DNA of 64,000 bases from JAGXLC01 sp041686375 (GTDB lineage Bacteria; Bacteroidota; Bacteroidia; Bacteroidales; UBA12077): the NCBI GenBank assembly GCA_041686375.1, contig JAWLEB010000006.1:34231-98230 (forward strand). The letters are read 5' to 3'. The stretch's first letter is position 1. The number at the start of each line of letters is the position of its first letter. The translations under genes were made by a program, and so were the position numbers. The notes beneath the pieces are model-generated. The model had not been told where the DNA came from. It searched no databases and was given only the letters and a program-made list of their open reading frames with translations. This document shows, in pieces, positions 52,528-61,520 of the stretch.

Positions 52528-52805
52528 GTTATTATTTTTCTTCAATATTAATATTAATTCATAAGAACAACACCATGCGTCAGAATGTTCAGTTGTTCCA
52601 GGTTTTTATGGACTTGTTGAATTCTATTCTTACTTTAGCGGGGATAGTATATCATAATGGGAGTAGCAAAATAACATCGCATACCCCAAAAAACTGAAGG
52701 TTAAAATCCTGACAATAAAACAATAAATTAAATTCTTCCTGACACCGGCCGTGACAAAGAAATTTTAATATCTTTGGTTAACTTGAAAAACATCAACCAT
52801 TGCCT

Positions 52806-53183
52806 ATGAAAATCTTAGGAAACATTATATGGCTTATCTTTGGCGGGTTAGCCACTGCCTTTGAATATTTTATTGCCAGTGTAGTGCTGTTTATAACGAT
52901 TATCGGTATTCCCTTTGGCCTGCAGACCTTAAAGATAGGTATACTGACCATCTGGCCTTTCGGACAGGAAATAAGACACCGTCCAATGTCCAGCGGATGC
53001 CTGAATACGTTTATGAATATTTTCTGGTTCATCATAGCTGGAATATGGATTGGGCTGACACATATATTTTTCGGAGTGCTGCTGGCCATAACAATTATCG
53101 GCTTGCCTTTTGCGCGGCAGCATTTTAAACTTGCCGGCCTGGCGCTGACTCCTTTTGGATACGATGTAGTGCCTAAAAAATAA
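52806..53183 (+). CDS. YccF-domain (DUF307) membrane protein
   Basis: 125 residues with two copies of the YccF repeat, each a helix pair with the pattern ITIIGIPFGLQTLKI in the first and ITIIGLPFARQHFKL in the second. WPFGQEI and TPFGYDV end the repeats. Inner-membrane protein of unknown function, though homologues associate with Yip1/YccS-type transporters. Start at ATG 52806; the TTG two codons upstream is ignored. Confidence 0.9.
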   Translation: MKILGNIIWLIFGGLATAFEYFIASVVLFITIIGIPFGLQTLKIGILTIWPFGQEIRHRPMSSGCLNTFMNIFWFIIAGIWIGLTHIFFGVLLAITIIGLPFARQHFKLAGLALTPFGYDVVPKK

Positions 53184-53212
53184 GATACTTGATTTGCCAC
53201 TGCTCAATTAAG

Positions 53213-53591
53213 ATGAATACATTAGAATTGGCTCATTCCTTCCTGTTTGTTGTAAATCATGAAGGTAAACCCTCCCACCCGGAAGCTTATCTTACAAAAA
53301 TCAGGCAAACGACTAAATTCCCTGATGTTAACCTGTGGAACATACGATGAAGCCGGTGATTTTGTATTTCATGTCGGATTACCAGGAAAAAGCGTAGGCG
53401 GTGGTATAGCAGCCATCATTCCGGGAAAACTGAGTGTAGCGTTATGGAATCCGGCGCTGAATTATCTTAACCTTTTATATGATGACAAAATGACAAAGTG
53501 CATTTATCATCCAACTCCAACACCGGCAAAAGCATTAAAAAGAATCCTACAAGGACATATTCATATTTTTTGTAACTTTCTGGAAATTTAA
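53213..53591 (+). pseudogene. C-terminal relic of a glutaminase (GlsA family)
   Basis: Frame 1 from ATG 53213 reads ELAHSF, NHEGKP, EAYLTKIRQT, matching the glutaminase segment DLARSF-ANxGxxP. A frameshift near 53306-53310 moves into the frame reading KRLNSLMLTCGTYDEAGDF, VFHVGLPGKS, and GGGIAAIIPGKLSVALWNPALN. These are diagnostic of serine-dependent beta-lactamase-type glutaminases. One codon is missing in the GKSGVGGG loop and the sequence after ALN is unrelated. The N-terminal 200 residues, including the catalytic SxxK, are absent. It cannot be active. Confidence 0.82.
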
Positions 53592-53602
53592 ACAACAATT
53601 CA

Positions 53603-54067
53603 ATGAGCTATGAAGAATACATGATACCGGTCATCATCTCCAACATCCTGGCAGTTATTTTAATGCTTTTATCATTTCATTTCACAAATTTTATGCGGTT
53701 TCTATGGGGAATAATTTTCATGATTGCCGGAATCATCAACCTTATTACAGTTTATAATAATCCCCAAATTTATATTAGTGGATTTGGACCAGCGGCTATT
53801 GATTATTATAAAGAAATCATCTACGGCCCTTTCAGCGAGAATCCAGGGTTATATGTAACTTTGATTGCAGCAGGGCAAATAATCGCAGGTGCCCTGATGT
53901 GGTCAAAACATCTATGGTATAACATCGGCATTTTGGGAGGAATTATATTTTTTATAGCAATTGCTCCCTTAGGTGTGGGTTCAGCCTTTCCTTCGTCATT
54001 AATTATGGCTGTTGGGTTATTCCCTCTGTTATTAAAATGGAGAAAAAAAACAATCTTTAGGACCTAA
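53603..54067 (+). CDS. Predicted membrane protein, four helices, unknown
   Basis: 154 residues. Hydrophobic helices are visible at about 8-25 (IPVIISNILAVILMLLSF), 33-50, 85-105 and 110-145, ending in a basic KWRKKTIFRT. No known domain. It begins 11 bp after the glutaminase relic, in the same direction. Confidence 0.7.
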   Translation: MSYEEYMIPVIISNILAVILMLLSFHFTNFMRFLWGIIFMIAGIINLITVYNNPQIYISGFGPAAIDYYKEIIYGPFSENPGLYVTLIAAGQIIAGALMWSKHLWYNIGILGGIIFFIAIAPLGVGSAFPSSLIMAVGLFPLLLKWRKKTIFRT

Positions 54068-54147
54068 GTCGAATAAACTTTGACTGTTCTAATAAGTCAT
54101 AAATAAATATATTGTTCAATCACACAAATCAAACTAAGGAGTAAACT

Positions 54148-55236
54148 ATGAAAAAAACAAGCGTTCTGCTAATAAGTGTATTCATTTTCCTTGGCACCTT
54201 TTCATTAAAAGCCCAGGAAGATGGTTCGAAAGATGAACTCATACAAAAAATGGATCAACAAATTGAGTACTTAAGACACCGTCTTGATATAGTTGAAAAA
54301 GGTATTGATGATGTTACATGGTACCATAAAGTAGGTGATGTAGCACATATCGATAAAGTTTATATGTATGGTCCTCCAAAATGGAAAGAAAAAAACCCGG
54401 ATGCACAGGGAGCAGGAAATCCTGTTAAATTCTGGTCTTATGTATTTATTCCTAAAGATATTGAGCCCGGCAAAAAATATCCATTGATAGTATTTCCTCA
54501 TGGTGGTGTTCACAGTGATTTCAACACATATTATACCCATATTATTCGTGAATTAATGGCTCAGCAGTACATTGTAATTGCTGCGGAATACAGAGGTAGT
54601 ACAGGATATGGAAGCAGCCACTACAGAAAAATTGATTATGGTGGAAGAGAAGTAGAAGATGTTGACGCAAGCCGTGATTATATGCTTGAAAATTATTCGT
54701 TTGTAGATGAAAACCGTATTGGTATCATAGGATGGAGTCACGGCGGATTAATTGCCCTTCATAATATTTTCGATTATCCGGACAATTATGATGTTGCCTT
54801 TGCAGGAGTTCCGGTAAGTGATGTTATAGCACGCATGGGATATAAAACACAAGGATATCGTAACTTGTACTCTGCTGACCATCATATTGGACAGTCAGCC
54901 TATGAAAATGTAGAAGAGTATAAGAAACGATCACCGGCATGGCAGGCTCATAAACTCGAAGATGTTCCACTGTTGATACACACCAATACCAATGATGCTG
55001 ATGTTAATGTACTGGAAGTTCAGCATCTAATCAAATCATTAAAAGCTCACGACAAAGATTTTGAATATCAGATATTTGAAGATGTTCCAGGCGGGCATAG
55101 TTTCGACCGTATGGACACACAAAAAGCAAAAGAAATCAGAGTGGATATATATAAATTCCTTGACAAAGAGCTTAATCCACCAAGGAAAATACGCTCTATA
55201 GAGGATATCAATAAGGCCGGGTACAAAGGATTCTAA
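54148..55236 (+). CDS. Secreted S9-family (prolyl-oligopeptidase-like) alpha/beta hydrolase
   Basis: 362 residues with a signal peptide (VLLISVFIFLGTFSLKAQ) and a short coiled coil (LIQKMDQQIEYLRHRLDIVEKG). The catalytic domain has the nucleophile in GWSHGG (Ser197), the oxyanion HGG at 118-120, a candidate Asp in NTNDADVN and the catalytic His in GGHSFDR. It lacks the beta-propeller of full-length S9 peptidases. The substrate is unknown; an esterase is an alternative. A perfect palindrome lies just downstream. Confidence 0.88.
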   Translation: MKKTSVLLISVFIFLGTFSLKAQEDGSKDELIQKMDQQIEYLRHRLDIVEKGIDDVTWYHKVGDVAHIDKVYMYGPPKWKEKNPDAQGAGNPVKFWSYVFIPKDIEPGKKYPLIVFPHGGVHSDFNTYYTHIIRELMAQQYIVIAAEYRGSTGYGSSHYRKIDYGGREVEDVDASRDYMLENYSFVDENRIGIIGWSHGGLIALHNIFDYPDNYDVAFAGVPVSDVIARMGYKTQGYRNLYSADHHIGQSAYENVEEYKKRSPAWQAHKLEDVPLLIHTNTNDADVNVLEVQHLIKSLKAHDKDFEYQIFEDVPGGHSFDRMDTQKAKEIRVDIYKFLDKELNPPRKIRSIEDINKAGYKGF

Positions 55237-55268
55237 AAATAACCAACCCCAAACAAAACTGTTCACAC

Positions 55269-55301
55269 AGACCTGACAGGTTTTGGGAACCTGTCAGGTC
55301 T
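55269..55301. repeat. Perfect 14-bp inverted repeat (AGACCTGACAGGTT) with a third half-copy
   Basis: AGACCTGACAGGTT at 55269-55282 is exactly mirrored at 55288-55301 with a 5-base loop. A further TCAGGTCAT occurs at 55310-55318. The stem could act as a bidirectional terminator between the convergent genes on either side. Its sequence resembles REP-like palindromes that are scattered in many Bacteroidota genomes. Confidence 0.7.
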
Positions 55302-55339
55302 TGATTCCAGTCAGGTCATCTAAAAAGATTGTTTCTCGT

Positions 55340-56833
55340 TTATCTTACCAAGTCTTCCAAGGCCGGCCAGTCAAGATCATTCCATATTACATGGGGCATG
55401 ATTCCATTCCCTGACGGGTCTTCAAGTTTGTGATATCCATCCCATTCTACGGCCAAAATTTTAATATCGGCATCTTCCTCATTGAAACTAAAGAAGTCAG
55501 GATCAATACTCACTAATGGGCGGGCGCCATCAGTATTTGGGTCGACCAGTCCTGAAGGGCGGTCTGCTTCAAATGGCATAGCAACCACATTTTTATGAGG
55601 ACCCAGAGAATGATCAGGCGGGAGCTCAAAACCATAAGCCGGTGCATTGCGTTGTGCATTTGACAAACTCTTCAATTCTGCCTCAAGTTTCGGTATTGCC
55701 CTGCCTGCATCTGCAAAAGACACAAGCTTATCAATTTCGTTTTCCCTGCCGGATTTTTCCAATGCATCCCAGTCTCCCTGCTGTATTGAAGCCTCAGCGT
55801 CATTCCAAACATCTTCCCGGGTAATGAGCGCTTGTATCAATTTTTCCTCATATTCCCCAAGCTCTGCTCTGGACTCCTCTGCTGCATCAAGCATTGCCTG
55901 AAGGTTCTTTTCTGATTCTGCAATAGTTTTCTGATAATATTTTTCTGCCTCCCCGGGATTTGTTTCTTTCATCATGTTGTAAAAATTCATTGCCTGATCC
56001 ATGGAGTTCGTATGCCTTTCAATAATTGCTTTTTCATCATACATACTACGTATCCTCTTCATATAACTTTTCATCTTGTTTATTTGCTGATTAGTTATCC
56101 CGGAGTTTTCTGCCTCCCCCACAGCTACCCTGAAATCAGCCAGTTCATTTTTTGCATTCTCTATCATTGCTTTAATCCAACGTTCCTGGGTTACGGATTT
56201 CCAAAAAGGTTTTTCTCCTGAAGTATACATTGTGGTCACCGTACCTTTAGCAAGCTTAAACGTTGGTCTGACAACTGACCTGAGATATGGTTCCTGGCCT
56301 TTAGCCCATAGAGGAAACATACTCCCCGAAGGATAAGCCTCATCATACCCCGGGGGATGAGCAGAACGGGAACGGATTGGTTGTTCTGCCAGCTTACCTG
56401 TCAAAGGTGGGAGTATAAAAATATCCCCTGACCCGTCCGTGAGTACAGGATCTCCCAAAAGAAAGTGTGGATCGTTTATCCAAATTGCTATATTAGCTGC
56501 CGCGCGAGGAGATTCTGGCGGTATTCTAATTCCAAAATGCAAGGATAAACGCCCAGGTGAAATATTATTTTCAGGCAATGGAATGCCTTCATGAAATTCT
56601 CCCAGGGGCAGAATTCTCATGCCTGTCGGAGGATTAAAGACCGGCGCTTTTTTAAATATTTGTATAATATCTTCAGCTTTAGAGATCATAGCATCGCCGG
56701 TAGCATTCGAGCCAGGATGTTCATTGCGCCATCGCAAATCCGACCATGACCCTTCATTTACGGTATCATGAGGAACAGACAAACCAGTGACAATTATCAC
56801 CAATATTAAAACAACGAATGACCTTGTCATCAT
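55340..56833 (-). CDS. Exported protein of unknown function, about 497 residues
   Basis: A signal peptide or anchor (MMTRSFVVLILVIIVTGLS) is followed by a domain with no recognised relatives: HPGSNATGDA, LPLGEFHEGIPLPENN, WINDPHFLLGDPVLTDGSG and so on. A central helical coiled region spans about residues 225-390 (rich in Glu/Ala/Lys, for example IAESEKNLQAMLDAAEESRAEL). A Pro/Asp-rich tail (PPDHSLGPHKNVVAMPFEADRPSGLVDPNTDG) ends it. Single-gene unit. The N-terminal 20 residues of the longer frame (to 56893) are basic and not required. Confidence 0.7.
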   Translation of the reverse strand: MMTRSFVVLILVIIVTGLSVPHDTVNEGSWSDLRWRNEHPGSNATGDAMISKAEDIIQIFKKAPVFNPPTGMRILPLGEFHEGIPLPENNISPGRLSLHFGIRIPPESPRAAANIAIWINDPHFLLGDPVLTDGSGDIFILPPLTGKLAEQPIRSRSAHPPGYDEAYPSGSMFPLWAKGQEPYLRSVVRPTFKLAKGTVTTMYTSGEKPFWKSVTQERWIKAMIENAKNELADFRVAVGEAENSGITNQQINKMKSYMKRIRSMYDEKAIIERHTNSMDQAMNFYNMMKETNPGEAEKYYQKTIAESEKNLQAMLDAAEESRAELGEYEEKLIQALITREDVWNDAEASIQQGDWDALEKSGRENEIDKLVSFADAGRAIPKLEAELKSLSNAQRNAPAYGFELPPDHSLGPHKNVVAMPFEADRPSGLVDPNTDGARPLVSIDPDFFSFNEEDADIKILAVEWDGYHKLEDPSGNGIMPHVIWNDLDWPALEDLVR

Positions 56834-56967
56834 TGAATTCCGAAGGTTTTTGAGATGCCCACGGAGGCGGAGTAAATTGCAGTTCGATTTCATCGGGGTA
56901 ATTTTTAAGTAGTAAATATTGTAGTTCCAAAGTAAAATGCATTTTGGTTATAAAGCTGAACAGAATA

Positions 56968-57111
56968 AATGAAATCCCCATTCACTAGCGTAGACAAAAG
57001 CCTATGTATAAACCATGAGAATTCCATGGATGCATAGTTAACTTACGTTGAGTTTTGTTGTAGCAATAAGTCTCAGAGTATAAAACTAATAATCTAAGTT
57101 TATTCAAATGA
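56968..57111 (+). repeat. Interspersed non-coding repeat, copy C (144 bp)
   Basis: Same length as copy A and alignable nearly end to end with it; shares CATGAG.ATTCCATGG, GTTGTA.AAATAAGT-like and ACT.ATAATCTAA.TTTAT words with copy B. It lies in the 495-bp gene-free interval upstream of the exported protein gene. Confidence 0.6.
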
Positions 57112-57260
57112 ATTACCATAAGGCAGCAAATTTACTATTGATTCATTATTTCCTCCCATACCAATAAACAAGTTACACTTTTCTTCACTAATTATCAAAA
57201 AAATATTTTTTAAGGAAGTCAGCATTCAAATGACAATAAATGGATGAATTAAAATACAAT

Positions 57261-57290
57261 AAAAAATCTCCCACCAGTATAGCGGGAGAT
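57261..57290 (-). terminator. Terminator downstream of the S9D peptidase gene
   Basis: Stem ATCTCCC / GGGAGAT with an A-run on the plus strand (T-run on the transcript), 38 bp after the stop of the minus-strand gene. Confidence 0.75.
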
Positions 57291-57328
57291 CTTAAATTTA
57301 TAAACTTTCTGAATAAATTTTCAACTTC

Positions 57329-59767
57329 TTAATCTTCTTTTTCTTCATTATTATCTTTCAGATATTTGTCCAACCAACGGTCTTGTTCCCATAACATATG
57401 GAAAATATTCTTTTTAGCAGCATAACCATGGCTTTCTTTTGGAAGCATGACAAGTCTTACTGTGGCTCCCAATCCTTTAAGAGCATTAAAATATCTTTCA
57501 CTTTGCATGGGATATGTCCCTGAATTGTTGTCAGCTTCCCCATGGATTAGAAGCAGGGGTGTCTTCATTTCATCCGCATGCATAAAAGGAGACATTTCAT
57601 AGTATATTTCCGGAGCTTCCCAGTAAGTCCTTTCTTCAGCCTGAAAACCAAAAGGAGTCAGGGTACGGTTATAAGCTCCGCTCCTGGCAATACCAGCTGC
57701 AAAAAGATCGGAATGAGCTAACAAATTTGCTGTCATAAAAGCTCCATAGGAATGTCCCCCTACTGCAACTCTTTCACGTTCTATGTATCCCATGTCGTCA
57801 ACTGCGTCAATAGCTGCTTTGGCATTAGAAACCAGTTGTTCAACGAAGGTGTCATTAGGTTCTTCATCTCCTTCTCCGATAATGGGGAAGGCAGCATCGT
57901 CCAGTACGGCATATCCCTTCATTACCCAAAATAGAGGTGAACCATACGAGGGATAGGTAAACGCATGAGGTGAACTTGTTACCTGGCTGGCACTTGACTT
58001 GTCCTTATATTCACGAGGATAAGCCCACATAAGCATAGGAAGTTTTTCCTTCTTTTCCTTATCATAATTCGGAGGCAGATACAAAGTAGCGGAAAGATCG
58101 ATTCCATCATCACGCTTGTATTTGATAACTTCCTTATGGGCATTTGCCAGTTCCTCAAAAGGATTATCAAAATAGGTTATAGGGTCTGGTTCCGTATTGG
58201 ATTTTACATCGCGAATGTAATAGTTTGGAAATTCTTTATTAGATTCAATCCGGGTTACAATTTGACCATTCTCAATATCCAGGGCAAACAAGATACGCTC
58301 AAGTTTGTCATTGGACTTTGCTCTCCATAGTCTTTCAGACTCTTTTGTTTTGATATTGAATTTATCCACAAATGGAAGAATACCCTCTTCAGAATATCCG
58401 TCTCCCAGTAAATAAATAGCATTATCATCAAGGTACATCACATCTTTACCATATTTATTTTTTATTGTGGCTGGCTCTCCCGGGTCGTTATAACGATCCT
58501 GGTAATTCCTGTCAAAGAGGATGGTAGGGTCTTCGTCCGGATTGGAGGGATTAAAGGCATACATCTTTGTATTACGTGTATCCCGCCAGTTATCAAAAGC
58601 CATGGCAGTATTTTTAGTTCCCCACATAATACCACTAAAGCGGTTGATGGTTTTAAGCAGACTACTAGGTTCCTCTGTAAAAGGCGCTTCCCATTCAAAA
58701 ATTTCGTCGCGGTATTCTACGTCATTTTCAGGATCTCCCTCATCCAGTGCTTCAGCAAAAATTATGTTTGCAGGTTTGTCGTTTCGCCACTGAATATTTC
58801 GTTTTCCTGTTCTGACAGCCATAAAGCCTTTGGGAAGGTCTTCAATCAGGGGTACTTCTACTATAGTTTTTACTTTTTCACCATTTTCAGTATAAACTAC
58901 TGATTTTGAAGGGAATCTGTAGTAGGGAACCAGATAGGAAAAAGGCTTTCCAACAGTAGTAATCAGAACATATTCTCCGTCCGGAGAAAACTGCATATTT
59001 CTGAACATGGCAGTTTCTTTCCAGAGTTTCTTTTCGCCATCCAGGCTTACCTTATACAAGTCAGATAGAACAAGTTGTTCAAAGTTATATTCATCGGTTT
59101 TGTCCTGAAGCAGGTCCTGATAGGTACGGTTTTGAGCTTTCTGGCCTTCGTTCACAGATACTCGGGGACCTTCAGGTATGGCCTGGCTTTTATCAATAAG
59201 TTCTTTCCGGTCCTCGGGGATAAATTTGACGAGCAAATTCTCATTGTCATTAAACCAATCGAAAGCCTCACTCATGTTGGCATTTAGCATAGGTCCAGTT
59301 AGCTTTTTACATTTAGCTTTTTCAATGTCAAGCACCCATAATTCAACACCCTGATTGGTTGCATGCGTAAATGCCATCATGCTCTCGTCAGGTGACCATT
59401 TAAAGTTCGAAATTCTGGGTTTTTCGGGCAGACCGCTTACTTCAATGTCTTCTTTTTCCCCAACCCGCATTACAGTGAGGTTGTTGTAAAATCTTTCACG
59501 ACTGCCAATATTAATCTTTGGATTAATTCTTAATCCTGCCAGCCTCATCTCTTTCTCAAAAAGTTCTTCAAGTGATTTGAATTGATCCCTGAACAACAGG
59601 ATCATATTCTCTCCTTTAGAGTCTATTCTGACATTGGGAACTAAAGGGGCATCCAACAATTTGAGAATTTCCTCTGAAGGTTTTTGATAGGTTACATTCT
59701 CCTGGGCATTAATGCCTGATCCAGTTATCAATACGAAACCCAGAACAAATAATAAAAGTTTTTTCAT
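57329..59767 (-). CDS. Secreted S9 peptidase of the glutamyl-endopeptidase (S9D) type
   Basis: 812 residues from ATG 59767. A signal peptide (LLLFVLGFVLITGSGINAQ) precedes an N-terminal beta-propeller-like region with WD-type repeats (SWSPDESMMAFTH-like, FSPDGEYVLITT). The catalytic alpha/beta hydrolase domain starts at about residue 560. The nucleophile is in GGHSYGAFMTANLLAH, Asp in HGEADNNSG, and His in KESHGYAAKKN. This set matches the bacterial homologues of plant chloroplast glutamyl endopeptidase. It probably releases Glu-terminated peptides in the periplasm or outside the cell. Confidence 0.9.
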   Translation of the reverse strand: MKKLLLFVLGFVLITGSGINAQENVTYQKPSEEILKLLDAPLVPNVRIDSKGENMILLFRDQFKSLEELFEKEMRLAGLRINPKINIGSRERFYNNLTVMRVGEKEDIEVSGLPEKPRISNFKWSPDESMMAFTHATNQGVELWVLDIEKAKCKKLTGPMLNANMSEAFDWFNDNENLLVKFIPEDRKELIDKSQAIPEGPRVSVNEGQKAQNRTYQDLLQDKTDEYNFEQLVLSDLYKVSLDGEKKLWKETAMFRNMQFSPDGEYVLITTVGKPFSYLVPYYRFPSKSVVYTENGEKVKTIVEVPLIEDLPKGFMAVRTGKRNIQWRNDKPANIIFAEALDEGDPENDVEYRDEIFEWEAPFTEEPSSLLKTINRFSGIMWGTKNTAMAFDNWRDTRNTKMYAFNPSNPDEDPTILFDRNYQDRYNDPGEPATIKNKYGKDVMYLDDNAIYLLGDGYSEEGILPFVDKFNIKTKESERLWRAKSNDKLERILFALDIENGQIVTRIESNKEFPNYYIRDVKSNTEPDPITYFDNPFEELANAHKEVIKYKRDDGIDLSATLYLPPNYDKEKKEKLPMLMWAYPREYKDKSSASQVTSSPHAFTYPSYGSPLFWVMKGYAVLDDAAFPIIGEGDEEPNDTFVEQLVSNAKAAIDAVDDMGYIERERVAVGGHSYGAFMTANLLAHSDLFAAGIARSGAYNRTLTPFGFQAEERTYWEAPEIYYEMSPFMHADEMKTPLLLIHGEADNNSGTYPMQSERYFNALKGLGATVRLVMLPKESHGYAAKKNIFHMLWEQDRWLDKYLKDNNEEKED

Positions 59768-59943
59768 GGTATAAATTTTAAAGATCATTAAAATATGTTT
59801 CTTATACTAAATTAGATAATTTTTTCCTAAAATGGTTTGCCTTGGAAGGAAGAATTATTTTTATCATCAAATTTTGAATTCATATAAAAATTCATATCTG
59901 AGGAATCATTTTGTGGTGGCCAATTCTTCATATTAAACTTACT

Positions 59944-61380
59944 TCACATTCCGAGAGCTTTTCTAACGCCTTTACCGTATTCAGGGTCAGCCGCATCAAA
60001 TAGCTTAAGCTGCTTTTCAATGATTTCTTCAGGAACACCTTCCATTTCTGCGGCTATATTATTAAACAGCCTTTCTTTCTGGTCTTTGTCAAACAGGCGG
60101 AATAAGTTACCTGTCTGTGTAAAATCATCATCGTCCTCATTGCCATACCTGTCTGCATCTCCGTCAATTCTCAAGGGTGGTTCTGCTGCTTCCGGGTCTT
60201 CTTCCGGGCCACCAAAAGAATTAGGTTCATAGTAGGCATCAGGATTTCCCTCGAAATTATCAAAAAATCGCATTGTACCATCCTTGTGATAATGGTTTAC
60301 GTCGCTTATCGGTCTGTTAGGCGGCAGATTCTCATAATGCGTGCCCAGCCGATACCGGTGAGCATCTGCATAAGAGAAAATACGAGCCTGCAGCATCTTA
60401 TCCGGAGAGAATCCAATACCCCGCACTACATTGGAAGGCGAGAAAGCAGCATTCTCAATGTAAACAAAATAATTGTCCGGAATCTTATTCAATTCAAATT
60501 CGCCAACTTTAATCAAAGGATAATCACCATGCGGCCAAACTTTTGTCAAGTCAAAAGGATTATAGGGCTTTTTTTCAGCATCCTTCTCAGGCATCACCTG
60601 TATATAAAATGTCCATTTGGGGAACTCTCCTTTCTCAATTGCCCCATACAATGCTTCCTGGTATGTTTCTCTTGATTTTCCGATAGCCTCCTCAGCTTCC
60701 TTATTTGTCATGTGTTTGTGGCCCTGCTGGGTTTTAAAATGAAATTTCACCCAATATCGTTCGCCTTTTTTGTTCCAGAAGCTATAAGTATGAGAACCAT
60801 ATCCGTTCATATGCATGGGAGTCAACGGGATTCCCCTGTCGGAATGCAAAATAGTCACCTGATGCAGACTTTCCGGGGTTTTCGACCAAAAATCCCATTT
60901 TGCCGTATTGGAACGAAGGTTTGTTTTTGGGTGCCTTTTTTGCGTGTGAATAAAATCGGGGAACTTATATCCATCGCGCACAAAAAACACGGGGGTATTG
61001 TTACCAACCATATCCCAGTTGCCTTCCTCTGTATAAAACTTCAAAGCAAAGCCTCTCACATCACGTTCAGCATCTGCAGCGCCTTTTTCACCTGCCACAG
61101 TTGAGAAGCGTGCCAGCATAGGTGTTTGCTTTCCTACCTCGCTAAAAATATTTGCGCAGGTATATTTGGTAATATCGTCTGTTACGGTGAAAGTTCCAAA
61201 AGCACCCCAGCCTTTGGCGTGGACAACTCTTTCAGGAATGCGTTCCCTATTCTGGTGAGCCAGTTTTTCCAGGAGTTGATAGTCTTGCATTAACACCGGA
61301 CCTCTTTTGCCGGCTGTAATTGAATTTTGGTTGTTGGCTACAGGTGCTCCACCCGTAGTCGTTAGTCTTTTCTTTTTCAT
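59944..61380 (-). CDS. katA: Catalase (small-subunit, haem clade 3)
   Basis: Monofunctional haem catalase, 478 residues, no signal peptide. Distal His in RVVHAKGWGAFG, Asn in NNTPVFFVRD, proximal Tyr in RIFSYADAHRYRLG (RxFxYxD pattern), and FSTVAGEKGAADAERDVRGF near the haem. The length is typical of small-subunit enzymes without a flavodoxin-like tail. It protects against hydrogen peroxide and indicates oxygen exposure. Monocistronic, flanked by two exopeptidase genes. Confidence 0.97.
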   Translation of the reverse strand: MKKKRLTTTGGAPVANNQNSITAGKRGPVLMQDYQLLEKLAHQNRERIPERVVHAKGWGAFGTFTVTDDITKYTCANIFSEVGKQTPMLARFSTVAGEKGAADAERDVRGFALKFYTEEGNWDMVGNNTPVFFVRDGYKFPDFIHTQKRHPKTNLRSNTAKWDFWSKTPESLHQVTILHSDRGIPLTPMHMNGYGSHTYSFWNKKGERYWVKFHFKTQQGHKHMTNKEAEEAIGKSRETYQEALYGAIEKGEFPKWTFYIQVMPEKDAEKKPYNPFDLTKVWPHGDYPLIKVGEFELNKIPDNYFVYIENAAFSPSNVVRGIGFSPDKMLQARIFSYADAHRYRLGTHYENLPPNRPISDVNHYHKDGTMRFFDNFEGNPDAYYEPNSFGGPEEDPEAAEPPLRIDGDADRYGNEDDDDFTQTGNLFRLFDKDQKERLFNNIAAEMEGVPEEIIEKQLKLFDAADPEYGKGVRKALGM

Positions 61381-61464
61381 GAACTATAGAATATTTATTT
61401 TAATAAATATACAAAAATCTATGGAATGAGAACAGAAACATTATTCCAAAGAACACAGCAGATT

Positions 61465-61495
61465 AAAAAAGGCTGCCTTTTTTGAAAGCAGCCTC
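61465..61495 (-). terminator. Terminator downstream of the S46 peptidase gene
   Basis: AGGCTGC / GCAGCCT stem with an 11-base loop and, on the minus strand, a run of T residues, 25 bp after the stop. Confidence 0.85.
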
Positions 61496-61520
61496 AATGT
61501 TTTTAAAACTATTTCGGACT

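Larger units (their letters stand above)
56834..57328. other. Intergenic region, 495 bp, holding repeat copy C and a terminator
   Basis: No gene. It contains repeat copy C (56968-57111) and, near the right end, the terminator of the downstream S9D peptidase gene. The remainder is AT-rich with no further structure found. Confidence 0.6.
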
